64,000 nucleotides of DNA from Paenibacillus daejeonensis DSM 15491 (lineage in GTDB: Bacteria; Bacillota; Bacilli; Paenibacillales; Paenibacillaceae). Every line of letters starts with the position of its first letter. The first letter of the stretch is position 1. The DNA lies in NCBI RefSeq assembly GCF_000378385.1, contig NZ_KB899677.1, positions 42,941-106,940 on the forward strand, read 5' to 3'. Positions 52,680 to 60,791 of this stretch are shown in pieces. The notes beneath the pieces are model-generated. The model searched no databases. It saw only the letters and a program-made list of their open reading frames with translations, and was not told the DNA's origin. The position numbers were made by a program, and so were the translations under genes.

Positions 52680-54602
52680 ATGAAGAAAAAGGCATGGCAT
52701 TTATTATTCGCAGGCGTGATGTGCCTAACAATGGTTACTGGTATGCTGGGTGGACAGCTAATCTCCGCAAATTCAGAGGTTGTCCTCATGGTGGATGATG
52801 AATTTATCCCCGTCGATTCAGCTCCCCAAGTCCATCAAGGACGCGTCATGATTCCTCTGCGCTGGGTCTCGGAGGCACTTGGCAGTCGTGTAGGCTGGGA
52901 TCAGCAGAGAAAAATGGTGACGGTGGATACCGATACGTTTCATCTCGATCGGCCCAGCACTGGCATCCAAATCTGGGTCAAAGGTACCCGTCTGCCTCAG
53001 GATACCCCCGTCCTCGTGCAGCAAGGCCGCGTGCTGGTGCCGGCACGCCTCATCGCCGAAGGCCTGGGCGCTACGGTAGAGTGGGATGCCAAGCAGCGGG
53101 TTGTCTATATCCGCAACTCGGCTTATAAGGGTCCTAATGAGTGGGAACAGGTGAAGCTTGGGCCGCTTAACGGAATCGGGTTTATCTTGCCGTCCAATTG
53201 GGGGTTTAGTCGTACGATAGGCGCGCCTCCCACGGATCCACAGTTGAAGCAGCAAGACCGAAGCTTGGATGAGATGCTGTCTGTTCTCAAAGAAGGAAAA
53301 CGTGTCCGGCCCCAGGAATTAAAAAGTCCAGTTCGTCACGTGCATCTGGATCTTACGGACTATCGCGATTATGAAGGTAAAAGCCACTATGGCGGCAGAC
53401 TGGAGTTATTTATCTTAGGGAGCTATGCCAAGCTGGTCTGGCAAAATACGCTGGCGCGTCCGGTGTTCTTGCATTTTGCCAATGATCAATTAAATCGAGC
53501 TTTGGACAAAGCACAACAGCTGGTACCGGAACGATTCCCCACACAACCGCTCAAAAAAACATCCTTGCCTGGCGCATACATTAAACCGGGTCACATCTCA
53601 TTACAGCCATTGAGCGAAAGCAAGCTGCCCTTTCAACAAATGAGGCCCATTTCCAAACATCCGGTGACCGGAGAGTGGGAGATGCTGAACTATTCTTATG
53701 AAGAGAAAATGGGACATTTGTGGTCTTCCGCGGATGGTATAAGCTGGCGTCAAAACAACTCGATTTCCTTTGGGGAGCTTGCTCCCTTCGCACTTGGTCA
53801 AACTTCAGGCAACGCTCCGGCCTACCTGATGACTAATGGGAAAGACGGCGGGATCTACCGTGCCGAGCCGGGCGCACCCGGTGCTCCATTAAACTGGCAG
53901 CAAGTATGGGAATATCCTTGGCCCGAAGCGAACGATTATTATTCGCCAGTCCAATATATTGCTGACCCTACCAATCCCAACCGTATCTACACCGCGTTTC
54001 AGCATGATACGAGATTTGCCTATGTCAATGGACTGTTCATGAGTGAAGATCGCGGCTCCAACTGGTTCTGGACTGGGATTAACGGGTCAGACAACATCCA
54101 ATTTACGTTCCCGGAACCAGCTATCCCTGATCCCAAGTCACCAGGCACGGTTTACCAGCAATCTTGGTTGTCGTGGACCTCAGGTGAGCATTTCTACAAT
54201 GGACAAACAGCCATATCCGTCTCCAAAGATGCTGGACGAACGTGGAAACAACTAGAGGGAATTCATGCTCTTGCTGGTCTGTCAGAAGATGAGAAAGGTG
54301 TTGCTCTAACTGCAGTAAGGCATGGCTTGTATCATAGCTGGCTGCTAACGAGCCGTGACCAGGGCGTAAGCTGGCAGGAGCGGAAGCTGCCATTTAAAAT
54401 AAGCAGTATAGAGGTCCACCCCAACAATCCAAATGTCTTGCTGGCCACGTCCTTTCTCAAGGAATCTGCCACCTACTATTCCACCGACGGCGGAGCGTCT
54501 TGGAAACGTACAGAACCATCGTATGGCTATTGGGTACCCGAATTGAACATTTTGTATGCTGGAGGAGAATCAGGCATCAAGCCATTCCGGCTGGCGCCAT
54601 AA
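52680..54602 (+). CDS. Secreted protein: two Cu-amine-oxidase-like domains + Asp-box propeller
   Basis: This is a 640-residue surface or secreted protein. It has a signal peptide (1-28), paired copper-amine-oxidase-like repeats (about 35-155; GRVMIPLRWVSEALGSRVGW, GRVLVPARLIAEGLGATVEW), a linker domain (160-310) and a beta-propeller region (320-640). The propeller carries Asp-box motifs SADGISW, SEDRGSNW, SKDAGRTW, SRDQGVSW and STDGGASW. Asp boxes occur in sialidases and VPS10-like propellers, but I do not see a sialidase active site. ATG 52680 follows GGAAGG; the frame opens 16 codons earlier. A terminator follows at 54613-54646. Confidence 0.85.
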   Translation: MKKKAWHLLFAGVMCLTMVTGMLGGQLISANSEVVLMVDDEFIPVDSAPQVHQGRVMIPLRWVSEALGSRVGWDQQRKMVTVDTDTFHLDRPSTGIQIWVKGTRLPQDTPVLVQQGRVLVPARLIAEGLGATVEWDAKQRVVYIRNSAYKGPNEWEQVKLGPLNGIGFILPSNWGFSRTIGAPPTDPQLKQQDRSLDEMLSVLKEGKRVRPQELKSPVRHVHLDLTDYRDYEGKSHYGGRLELFILGSYAKLVWQNTLARPVFLHFANDQLNRALDKAQQLVPERFPTQPLKKTSLPGAYIKPGHISLQPLSESKLPFQQMRPISKHPVTGEWEMLNYSYEEKMGHLWSSADGISWRQNNSISFGELAPFALGQTSGNAPAYLMTNGKDGGIYRAEPGAPGAPLNWQQVWEYPWPEANDYYSPVQYIADPTNPNRIYTAFQHDTRFAYVNGLFMSEDRGSNWFWTGINGSDNIQFTFPEPAIPDPKSPGTVYQQSWLSWTSGEHFYNGQTAISVSKDAGRTWKQLEGIHALAGLSEDEKGVALTAVRHGLYHSWLLTSRDQGVSWQERKLPFKISSIEVHPNNPNVLLATSFLKESATYYSTDGGASWKRTEPSYGYWVPELNILYAGGESGIKPFRLAP

Positions 54603-54612
54603 TTTCGAGGAG

Positions 54613-54646
54613 AGCCCAGACGCTACCGATGTGATCCGGGCTTTTT
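54613..54646 (+). terminator. Rho-independent terminator
   Basis: AGCCC and GGGCT flank a longer imperfect loop and are followed by TTTTT. It ends the Asp-box protein gene. Confidence 0.65.
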
Positions 54647-54761
54647 ATCGAGTTCTTTTTACTGAATTGCTTTTAACTTATCTTGTTCTATACTCTTCCT
54701 GTTTTCCCATCCAGGACTAAATCCCGCTATTCCGTGGCATTCTATAGGTATTCTCACCCTC

Positions 54762-54789
54762 TTGACAAAAAGATGAATGGGCATATAAT
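54762..54789 (+). promoter_or_regulatory. SigA-type promoter of the amino-acid importer
   Basis: TTGACA (54762-54767) and TATAAT (54784-54789) are both perfect and 16 bases apart, 75 bases before the start at 54864. Confidence 0.85.
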
Positions 54790-54863
54790 TGACTAACCGG
54801 GTCGGAATTTGTAAAATACGCTTATGTTTTTTTAAGTAACAGAAAAGAAGGGGATATTACACC

Positions 54864-55667
54864 ATGAAGAAAACGTACTTAACGTTGATTACACTCCTGA
54901 TGGTCAGTCTGCTCGCAGCAGCTTGCGGCAACTCCGGAGGAAACGGCACGTCAGGAAGTGGAGACAATAAAGTCTTGCGGGTAGGTGCCACGGGGCAGTC
55001 GTATCCGAACAGTTATAAGGACGGGGACAAGCTGGTTGGGTTTGACGTCGAAGTCATCGAAGCAGTTGCCGACCGTCTAGGCTACACCACTCAATGGGTG
55101 AACACCGATTTCAGTGGCTTGATGGGCCAGCTGGAGACCGGTAAAATCGACACGATTGCAAATGCAGTCGCAGTAACCGAAGAACGTCAGGAAAAGTTCG
55201 ATTTCTCTGATCCGTATTCCTATGTCGGTGTCAGCATCGTAACCCATACCGACAATACAGATATCAATACACTTGATGATCTCAAGGGCAAAACGGTGTC
55301 CGGCGTACTGGGTTCGCAGAATGTGAAGAATCTGCAGAACTTCGACGCTAACAACGAAATCAATGTCCGTACGTACGAGAACCGTGACGGCGCACAAAAC
55401 GATGCCCTGAACAAACGGGTAGATGGCTATGTTAACTCCAGAAACTCGTTGCTGGCCGAAATTGAGAAGAACGATCTGCCACTTAAATTTGTAGGCGACC
55501 CGTTCCACTACGAAAGTGTAGCTTTCCCGTTTGTCAAAAATGAGAAAAATGCAGAGCTCGTTGGACAAATTAATGAAGCTCTTGCAGCTCTTCAGGAGGA
55601 AGGCGTACTCACCGAGCTTTCCGAGAAATATTTTGCAGGCGAGGATGTTACCCAGAAGGTAGAATAG
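54864..55667 (+). CDS. Polar amino-acid ABC transporter binding lipoprotein
   Basis: This is a 267-residue receptor with lipobox LAAAC (lipid Cys at residue 21), a short Gly/Ser linker and a type II SBP_bac_3 fold. Seen are GFDVEVIEAVADRLGYTTQW, DFSGLMGQLETGKIDTIANA and VTEERQEKFDFSDPYSYVGV. The sequence is closest in feel to cystine or other sulfur-containing amino-acid receptors (TcyA/TcyJ, YxeM), but the ligand is not certain. It heads a three-gene operon behind a perfect SigA promoter. Confidence 0.92.
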   Translation: MKKTYLTLITLLMVSLLAAACGNSGGNGTSGSGDNKVLRVGATGQSYPNSYKDGDKLVGFDVEVIEAVADRLGYTTQWVNTDFSGLMGQLETGKIDTIANAVAVTEERQEKFDFSDPYSYVGVSIVTHTDNTDINTLDDLKGKTVSGVLGSQNVKNLQNFDANNEINVRTYENRDGAQNDALNKRVDGYVNSRNSLLAEIEKNDLPLKFVGDPFHYESVAFPFVKNEKNAELVGQINEALAALQEEGVLTELSEKYFAGEDVTQKVE

Positions 55668-55703
55668 CACCACCAAATTGCGGAATGAAAGCAGGCATCG
55701 ACA

Positions 55704-56375
55704 ATGAATTTTCACCCCGAGTATATTCTTGAGCTGCTGCCGACAATCGCAAAATACATTCCCATCACCTTGTTTATGGCTGTTGTTGCCATGATTATTG
55801 CCGTGGTGCTGGGCATGGTGCTTGGACTGATGCGCAATAGCGATAATCCGCTGTTGCGCTCTTCCGCTAGCGTATATATTTCCTTTTTTCGTGCGATTCC
55901 GATGCTCGTCCAGCTCTTTTTGATCTATTACGGCTTGCCACAGCTTTTCCCGATTTTCACGAAGATGGATGCGGTGACCGCTGCCATTATTGCTTTTGGC
56001 TTCAAGCAAGCGGCTTTTCTGGCCGAGATTTTCCGTGCCGCCTTTTTGTCCGTCGACAGAGGGCAGATGGAGGCTTGTTTGACCGGCGGGATGACCCGTG
56101 TTCAGGCTTACCGTCGCATTATCCTGCCGCAGGCGGCTCGTAATGCGTTGCCAGCTACGGGCAATATCTTCATCAGTTTAATCAAAGAGACCTCCCTGGC
56201 CTTTACGCTTGGCGTCGTCGAAATTTTCGCAGAGGCCAAGATGCAAGCCGCGGAATCGTTCCGCTTTTTTGAAGCCTATCTGGCTGTTGCCTTAATCTAT
56301 TGGGTACTCATCATCATCTACTCTTACTTGCAGGAGCGGCTCGAGAAATACTTGGACCGTCCATATCGGACCTAA
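55704..56375 (+). CDS. Polar amino-acid ABC transporter permease
   Basis: This is a 223-residue HisM-type permease with about five membrane segments. It has the family stretch SFFRAIPMLVQLFLIYYGLP and the EAA-like loop EACLTGGMTRVQAYRRIILP (about 130-150). It lies 36 bases after the receptor gene and 15 bases before the ATPase gene. Confidence 0.94.
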   Translation: MNFHPEYILELLPTIAKYIPITLFMAVVAMIIAVVLGMVLGLMRNSDNPLLRSSASVYISFFRAIPMLVQLFLIYYGLPQLFPIFTKMDAVTAAIIAFGFKQAAFLAEIFRAAFLSVDRGQMEACLTGGMTRVQAYRRIILPQAARNALPATGNIFISLIKETSLAFTLGVVEIFAEAKMQAAESFRFFEAYLAVALIYWVLIIIYSYLQERLEKYLDRPYRT

Positions 56376-56390
56376 AGGGGCGGGTAACCT

Positions 56391-57143
56391 ATGATAAAAG
56401 TGACGAACCTCAAGAAACGCTTCAATGATTTAGAAGTGCTGAAGGGTATCGATTTCGAAATCAAAGACCGGGAAGTGCTGTCGATTATCGGACCGTCCGG
56501 CTCCGGTAAATCCACACTGATCCGCTGTCTGAACTTTTTGGAGACGCCCGAGGAAGGCATCATCGAGATCGGCTCCGCCAAGCTGGATGCGACAAAGCCA
56601 ACGCGCAAAGAGATTCAGCAGCTGCGTGATCAAACGGCCATGGTCTTCCAAAATTACAACCTGTACCGGAATAAAACCGCGCTGCAGAATGTAACCGAAT
56701 CGTTGATTGTCGTCAAAAAGATACCGAAGAAAGAAGCCGAGGAGCTCGGCATGGAGCTGCTGAAGCAGGTCGGACTGGTGGAGAAACGCGATAATTATCC
56801 GGCTACGCTATCCGGCGGACAACAACAGCGGGTCAGCATTGCCCGTGCCTTGGCCCAGCGCCCGCATGCCATCCTGTTCGACGAGCCGACCTCCTCGCTC
56901 GACCCCGAGCTCGTCTCCGAAGTGCTGCAGGTTATCAAGTCCATCGCGGAGCTAGATACGACCATGATCATCGTCACGCATGAGATGGAATTCGCTCGTG
57001 AGGTCTCCGATCATGTCATCTTCATGGCGGATGGTTACATTGTCGAGGAAGGCACCTCCTCCGAATTCTTCAACAATCCCCAAAAAGACCGCACCAAGCA
57101 ATTCTTGCGGAATTATTATGGGGAGAAGCAAAACAGGGGCTAA
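56391..57143 (+). CDS. Polar amino-acid ABC transporter ATPase
   Basis: This is a 250-residue ATPase of the GlnQ/HisP class: Walker [11 protein letters not shown]-loop [12 protein letters not shown], signature [16 protein letters not shown], Walker [15 protein letters not shown] and H-loop [13 protein letters not shown]. All key residues are present. It completes the importer operon 54864-57143. Confidence 0.95.
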   Translation: MIKVTNLKKRFNDLEVLKGIDFEIKDREVLSIIGPSGSGKSTLIRCLNFLETPEEGIIEIGSAKLDATKPTRKEIQQLRDQTAMVFQNYNLYRNKTALQNVTESLIVVKKIPKKEAEELGMELLKQVGLVEKRDNYPATLSGGQQQRVSIARALAQRPHAILFDEPTSSLDPELVSEVLQVIKSIAELDTTMIIVTHEMEFAREVSDHVIFMADGYIVEEGTSSEFFNNPQKDRTKQFLRNYYGEKQNRG

Positions 57144-57235
57144 CAACATAAGGGTTAATGACCGGTTACACAAGAGAGGATGACTGCCAGATGATGGCGG
57201 CCATCCTCTCTTTATTTTGGCGACATGGCTCCCTG

Positions 57236-57583
57236 TTACAGCCGCTGAATATGTGTGTCTTTGAAGTCCGTTTCATATTTCAGTCCATACCCGAACATGC
57301 GGTCCATACCGATGTGCACGAGCCAGATCAAACCGATCATGATCAGAAAGCCGGTCGAAAAAGCCAGCCCCGCCGCCACCAACAGCAAAGGTGTGATGAA
57401 CGTATGGGCCGCATTATAGAGGTAGGCACCGATCTTCTTGTTGAACGCATAACCGAGCATGAACACATCAGGCGCGAACAGCAGCAGCAAGAAGACAACC
57501 CAGCTGTAGCCTTGGGAGAAGTACAAGTACGTGCCCAACGCCAAGATGACAAAGCCTTCGATCTGAATCAATTGTCTATTCAT
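57236..57583 (-). CDS. DUF4260 membrane protein
   Basis: This is a 115-residue protein with about four membrane helices and the DUF4260 pattern (FAPDVFMLGYAFNKKIGAYLYN, LIWLVHIGMDRMFGYGLKYE). The family role is unknown. AAAGGGG lies upstream of the ATG, and the start overlaps the TetR gene by eight bases, so it is probably the regulator's own target. Confidence 0.88.
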   Translation of the reverse strand: MNRQLIQIEGFVILALGTYLYFSQGYSWVVFLLLLFAPDVFMLGYAFNKKIGAYLYNAAHTFITPLLLVAAGLAFSTGFLIMIGLIWLVHIGMDRMFGYGLKYETDFKDTHIQRL

Positions 57584-58190
57584 CGTTAGATTCCCCTTTC
57601 TGTGCAGAAGCTCGAACGCCGTCCAGCAACCATTGCATCCCCTTGGAGATTTGTTCGTGGGAGATCGGCTGTTCGGAGATGATCATGGGTGCTTGAAGCG
57701 TGAGTCCGTCGAATACAGCTTGAATGACAGAGGCCAAGGTTTCCTTCTCCGCATCATTCAATGGCAGCTCCAATTGCTCAAGAACCATCAGCATCCCAGC
57801 TTTCATTTCCTTGTACAGCTTCACTAACTCCTGGGCCAGCGCTTCGTTGTTCAGGCTCTCTGTCCACAAACTGATTAGCAAGGTAAACCACTCCGGATTG
57901 TGCTTGCGAAATTCCACGACATGCAGCAAAGCCTGCTGCAACAACTCTGCCGGGGATGCGAGCGGGTCCAGCTTGGCGAATGCATCCTTCATGCCTCGAT
58001 GAAGCATCCACTCCCTCACAACTTCAACTAACAGCGTTTCTTTCGTCGTAAAATGATAGCCGATAAGGCCTTGTGCAACTCCGGCCTGAGCTGCAATTTC
58101 CTTCATTGTCGCCTTGGCATAGCCCTTCTGCCCGAAGATGGTGAACGCGGCTTGCAGAATGGCATTTCTTCGTTCATCCTGATTGGTCAT
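57576..58190 (-). CDS. TetR-family transcriptional regulator
   Basis: This is a 204-residue repressor with the N-terminal helix-turn-helix TMKEIAAQAGVAQGLIGYHF (about 28-47) and a C-terminal ligand domain similar in layout to BetI/YcfQ-like TetR proteins. AGGGGG precedes the ATG. Two exact copies of a 19-base palindrome lie directly upstream, so autoregulation of this gene and the coupled DUF4260 gene is expected. Confidence 0.93.
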   Translation of the reverse strand: MTNQDERRNAILQAAFTIFGQKGYAKATMKEIAAQAGVAQGLIGYHFTTKETLLVEVVREWMLHRGMKDAFAKLDPLASPAELLQQALLHVVEFRKHNPEWFTLLISLWTESLNNEALAQELVKLYKEMKAGMLMVLEQLELPLNDAEKETLASVIQAVFDGLTLQAPMIISEQPISHEQISKGMQWLLDGVRASAQKGESNDE

Positions 58191-58209
58191 CTTATTGCCC
58201 CCTCTAAAA

Positions 58210-58266
58210 ACTGTTTGGTCGAACAGTCACTTTTTTATGAGTATAAAACTGTTTGGTCGAACAGTC
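58210..58266 (-). promoter_or_regulatory. Double TetR operator
   Basis: ACTGTTTGGTCGAACAGTC occurs twice without change (58210-58228, 58248-58266), and each copy is a palindrome of ACTGTT and AACAGT. The spacing is 38 bases. Confidence 0.8.
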
Positions 58267-58306
58267 AACACTTTATTCTAACCACACACCATCATCTCCC
58301 CGACTC

Positions 58307-58489
58307 TAACGGCCACAAATGCGCTTATTTCGCTAAATTAGTGACGGTTGAGCGGCTAACGGACATATAGTCTGTTATTTCAGTCAAATTCGGGGCCATG
58401 CCCCCCAAAAAGCAAAAATAAGTGCGCTCATGTCCGTTAGAATGTTAAACAGCCTGTTTTGTGCCAAATAACTGCGGTGGTGGCCGTTA
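58307..58489. repeat. 183-bp palindromic element of four 23-bp units
   Basis: Forward units are 58307-58329 and 58357-58379; reverse units are 58417-58439 and 58467-58489. Each starts TAACGG and ends TTATT. Unit spacing and total length are identical to 26495-26677. The element fills most of the gap between divergent TetR and WYL genes (58191-58687); the rest is promoter-like. Confidence 0.9.
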
Positions 58490-58687
58490 GAGTGTAAGGA
58501 GTCGATTTCGTCGCAAATTCAGGACTGTGAGTACCAAACTTCGATATAATGGAATTAAAATACTGCCGTGATGCGATTCAACGATTTCCTGCGGAGGCAA
58601 ATGCCAAGCCCATCCTTCGAATGATGGTGGGTTGCATATAATCTGCGACGGTGATGGATGCGATTGTTAAAAATGCTGGAGGTACCC

Positions 58688-59659
58688 ATGAAAAAACTGG
58701 ACTATTTGTTATCCGTGTTATGGATTCTTAGAAGCAAGCCCGTTTCTACGGCTGCACAAATCGCAGAGCAATTGGAGATGAGCGTGCGAACGGTCTATCG
58801 TTATATTGATATCCTCTGTATTAGCGGAGTTCCTATTATCTCCGAGCCTGGTCACGGGGGCGGGTACAAGCTTCCGGAGTCCTTTACAGCCATGCCGCTC
58901 TTTTTTGATTCAACCGAGCTCAAGGCGATTTCGCAAAGTGTGATGTTTGCACGCCAAGCCAATTATCCTCATGCCGACTCCCTAGAGCGCGCAATGAGTA
59001 AAATTTCCCAGCGTTTATTGGACTCGCACCGAGAGGAACTGCAACGACAGAGCCTGGGACTTCATGTAGTTGAACCGTCTCGCCAGGATTCGCTGCAAGA
59101 GCAATTGCGCCAGCTGGAGCAAGCGATTCTGGAGCAAACCACCGTCTCTATACATTATGCCAAGTCCCTTACGCAGCCAATCCAAGAACGTTCCATCAAT
59201 CCATACGGTCTATTGCTCAGCGGCACCAAATGGTACCTTATTGCCTTTTGCCATAGTCGTCAGCAAGAGCGCGTGTTCCGTGTCGACCGGATCACCCGAT
59301 TAACTCTGAGCGAGAGTCAATTCGAGAAACCGGCGGATGTGGACATTCGCTTCATCTTCGAGCGACTCCATCACAAGTCCGAGCCAACAGGTAGCTTGGT
59401 AAATGTGAGACTGGCGGGAAACGAGGAACTATTGGATCAGATTGCGAATCATTGGTATCTGCGTGCATATGTATCTGAACGTAACGAAAGCGAGCTGGTA
59501 TTCAACATGCCCCCGGAGACCATGAACACGTATATGCCCTCGCTTCTCCTCTCCTTCGGCAGACATGTTCGCGTGCTGGAGCCCCTCGCCTTGCGGGAGC
59601 AACTGTCTTCAATTGCTTATGATTTGGCCCATTATTATGGGACCTCCGAACTCCCCTGA
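58688..59659 (+). CDS. WYL-domain transcriptional regulator (YafY type)
   Basis: This is a 323-residue regulator. It has an N-terminal DeoR-like helix-turn-helix (STAAQIAEQLEMSVRTVYRY, about 20-40), a linker helix region, and a WYL ligand-sensing domain (about 140-300) with TVSIHYAKS, NPYGLLLSGTKWYLIAFCH and RVFRVDRITRL. GGAGG lies five bases before ATG 58688. The GyrI-like gene follows 67 bases downstream and may be its target or partner. Confidence 0.92.
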   Translation: MKKLDYLLSVLWILRSKPVSTAAQIAEQLEMSVRTVYRYIDILCISGVPIISEPGHGGGYKLPESFTAMPLFFDSTELKAISQSVMFARQANYPHADSLERAMSKISQRLLDSHREELQRQSLGLHVVEPSRQDSLQEQLRQLEQAILEQTTVSIHYAKSLTQPIQERSINPYGLLLSGTKWYLIAFCHSRQQERVFRVDRITRLTLSESQFEKPADVDIRFIFERLHHKSEPTGSLVNVRLAGNEELLDQIANHWYLRAYVSERNESELVFNMPPETMNTYMPSLLLSFGRHVRVLEPLALREQLSSIAYDLAHYYGTSELP

Positions 59660-59681
59660 CACCCATACTGTCAGGGGAGTT
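59651..59681 (+). terminator. Hairpin overlapping the WYL gene stop
   Basis: CTCCCCTGACA and TGTCAGGGGAG flank a seven-base loop, followed by TTTGTG. The left arm contains the TGA stop codon of the WYL gene. Confidence 0.7.
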
Positions 59682-59726
59682 TGTGTATGATGGATACATT
59701 CCATCATCAGAGAGGAGATCAGTATT

Positions 59727-60356
59727 ATGAGCCTATTTCAAACCAAGCTCGACTTGTTCAAATCGGACAAACCGTACTATGGAGCGACAACTGCTCCGCA
59801 ATTAGTTCAATTGACCCCTATCCCTTATCTATCGATTACGGGACAGGGTGCGCCAGATCGTGAACCTTTTGTACAGGCTGTTGAATCGTTGTACACCGTC
59901 GCTTATGCGATAAAGAATAGCTGCAAAAAGGAATCACAGGACTTCGTCGTCCCTAAACTGGAGGGGTTATGGTGGGCTAACGGTGAGCGTCACATGCTCG
60001 ACATTCCGCGAGATCAGTGGCAGTGGAAGCTGCTTATCCGGATGCCAGATTACGTCGATGCCCGTAACACGGAGGATGCCTCGAAGCTTGCCGCTGCCAA
60101 GAAGAAAACACTTGAACCCATTCGTCGCGTAACCTTCGAGATTCTGAATGAGGGAACATGCGTCCAAATGCTGCACGTCGGTCCTTACAGCACAGAACCG
60201 GAGACGATTGAGCAAATGCACAGCTATATCGAAGCTCGTCGGCTCGTTCAAGCTGGCCTGCATCACGAGATCTATCTGTCCGATCCTCGCAAGGTCAAGC
60301 CGGATCAGATGAAGACGATCATTCGATATCCTGTTACGCCATTGAACGAATCCTAA
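59727..60356 (+). CDS. GyrI-like small-molecule-binding protein
   Basis: This is a 209-residue protein of the GyrI-like/SOUL-like fold used for drug binding in BmrR and GyrI. Seen are IPYLSITGQGAPDREPFVQA, a Trp/Glu pocket region (KLEGLWWANGE, WQWKLLIRMPDYV) and VQMLHVGPYSTEPETIEQMH. GAGGAG lies upstream of the ATG. It follows the WYL regulator and ends at a GC-rich hairpin. It may sequester a hydrophobic compound; the ligand is unknown. Confidence 0.9.
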   Translation: MSLFQTKLDLFKSDKPYYGATTAPQLVQLTPIPYLSITGQGAPDREPFVQAVESLYTVAYAIKNSCKKESQDFVVPKLEGLWWANGERHMLDIPRDQWQWKLLIRMPDYVDARNTEDASKLAAAKKKTLEPIRRVTFEILNEGTCVQMLHVGPYSTEPETIEQMHSYIEARRLVQAGLHHEIYLSDPRKVKPDQMKTIIRYPVTPLNES

Positions 60357-60374
60357 GCGAATATCAGACACCAG

Positions 60375-60403
60375 CAAGCGCCGCCCGAACCGGGCGGCGC
60401 TTG
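60375..60403. terminator. Bidirectional GC-rich hairpin between convergent genes
   Basis: CAAGCGCCGCCC and GGGCGGCGCTTG are perfectly complementary around a five-base loop, located between gene ends at 60356 and 60410. There is no long T run. Confidence 0.65.
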
Positions 60404-60409
60404 TGCTGA

Positions 60410-60775
60410 TTATTGATTGTCAGCCCGCTGCAGCTGTTCACGTGCTCTCTGAGGAATCGCTTCCCACTGGACTTCGTCGTAGGAGGTGACACCGCCATCG
60501 CTTTTCACATAAAGCATGAGATAGCCTCCCTCGCGTAGCTCTCTAATGGCGGAGAAGCTGGTCAGCGACTGTTCACCGTCCTCGTCATAAGCCGGCACTT
60601 CGTACCAGTATCGCTTATGAACCTCACCTGAATCGACTTGTGTCTCTTCCACACGGACAGGCTCTGTAATTTGAACATACAGATTTGACTTCCACATCCG
60701 GTTGATATCTATACAAGCGGACATGATGCTAACGATCAGCAAACACATAGCGATAACTGCCATTCTTTTTTTCAT
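60410..60775 (-). CDS. yxeA: YxeA-family (DUF1093) protein
   Basis: This is a 121-residue small exported or lipid-anchored protein (signal peptide with SMSAC, Cys near residue 21). The YxeA/DUF1093 pattern is seen in RYWYEVPAYDEDGEQ and GYLMLYVKSDGGVTSYDEVQ. AAGGAGG lies eight bases before ATG 60775. It follows a BceAB-type transporter, the same order as yxdLM-yxeA in Bacillus subtilis, where the locus answers to cationic peptides. Confidence 0.85.
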   Translation of the reverse strand: MKKRMAVIAMCLLIVSIMSACIDINRMWKSNLYVQITEPVRVEETQVDSGEVHKRYWYEVPAYDEDGEQSLTSFSAIRELREGGYLMLYVKSDGGVTSYDEVQWEAIPQRAREQLQRADNQ

Positions 60776-60791
60776 GTTAAACGCCTCCTTA

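Noticed and set aside
55077..56009. 310-codon minus-strand open frame opposite the amino-acid importer genes
   Set aside because: It lies entirely within two well-supported plus-strand genes and shows no family match.
58053..58370. 105-codon plus-strand open frame across the TetR start and repeat element
   Set aside because: It crosses the TetR coding region, its operators and the palindromic element, and has no ribosome binding site.
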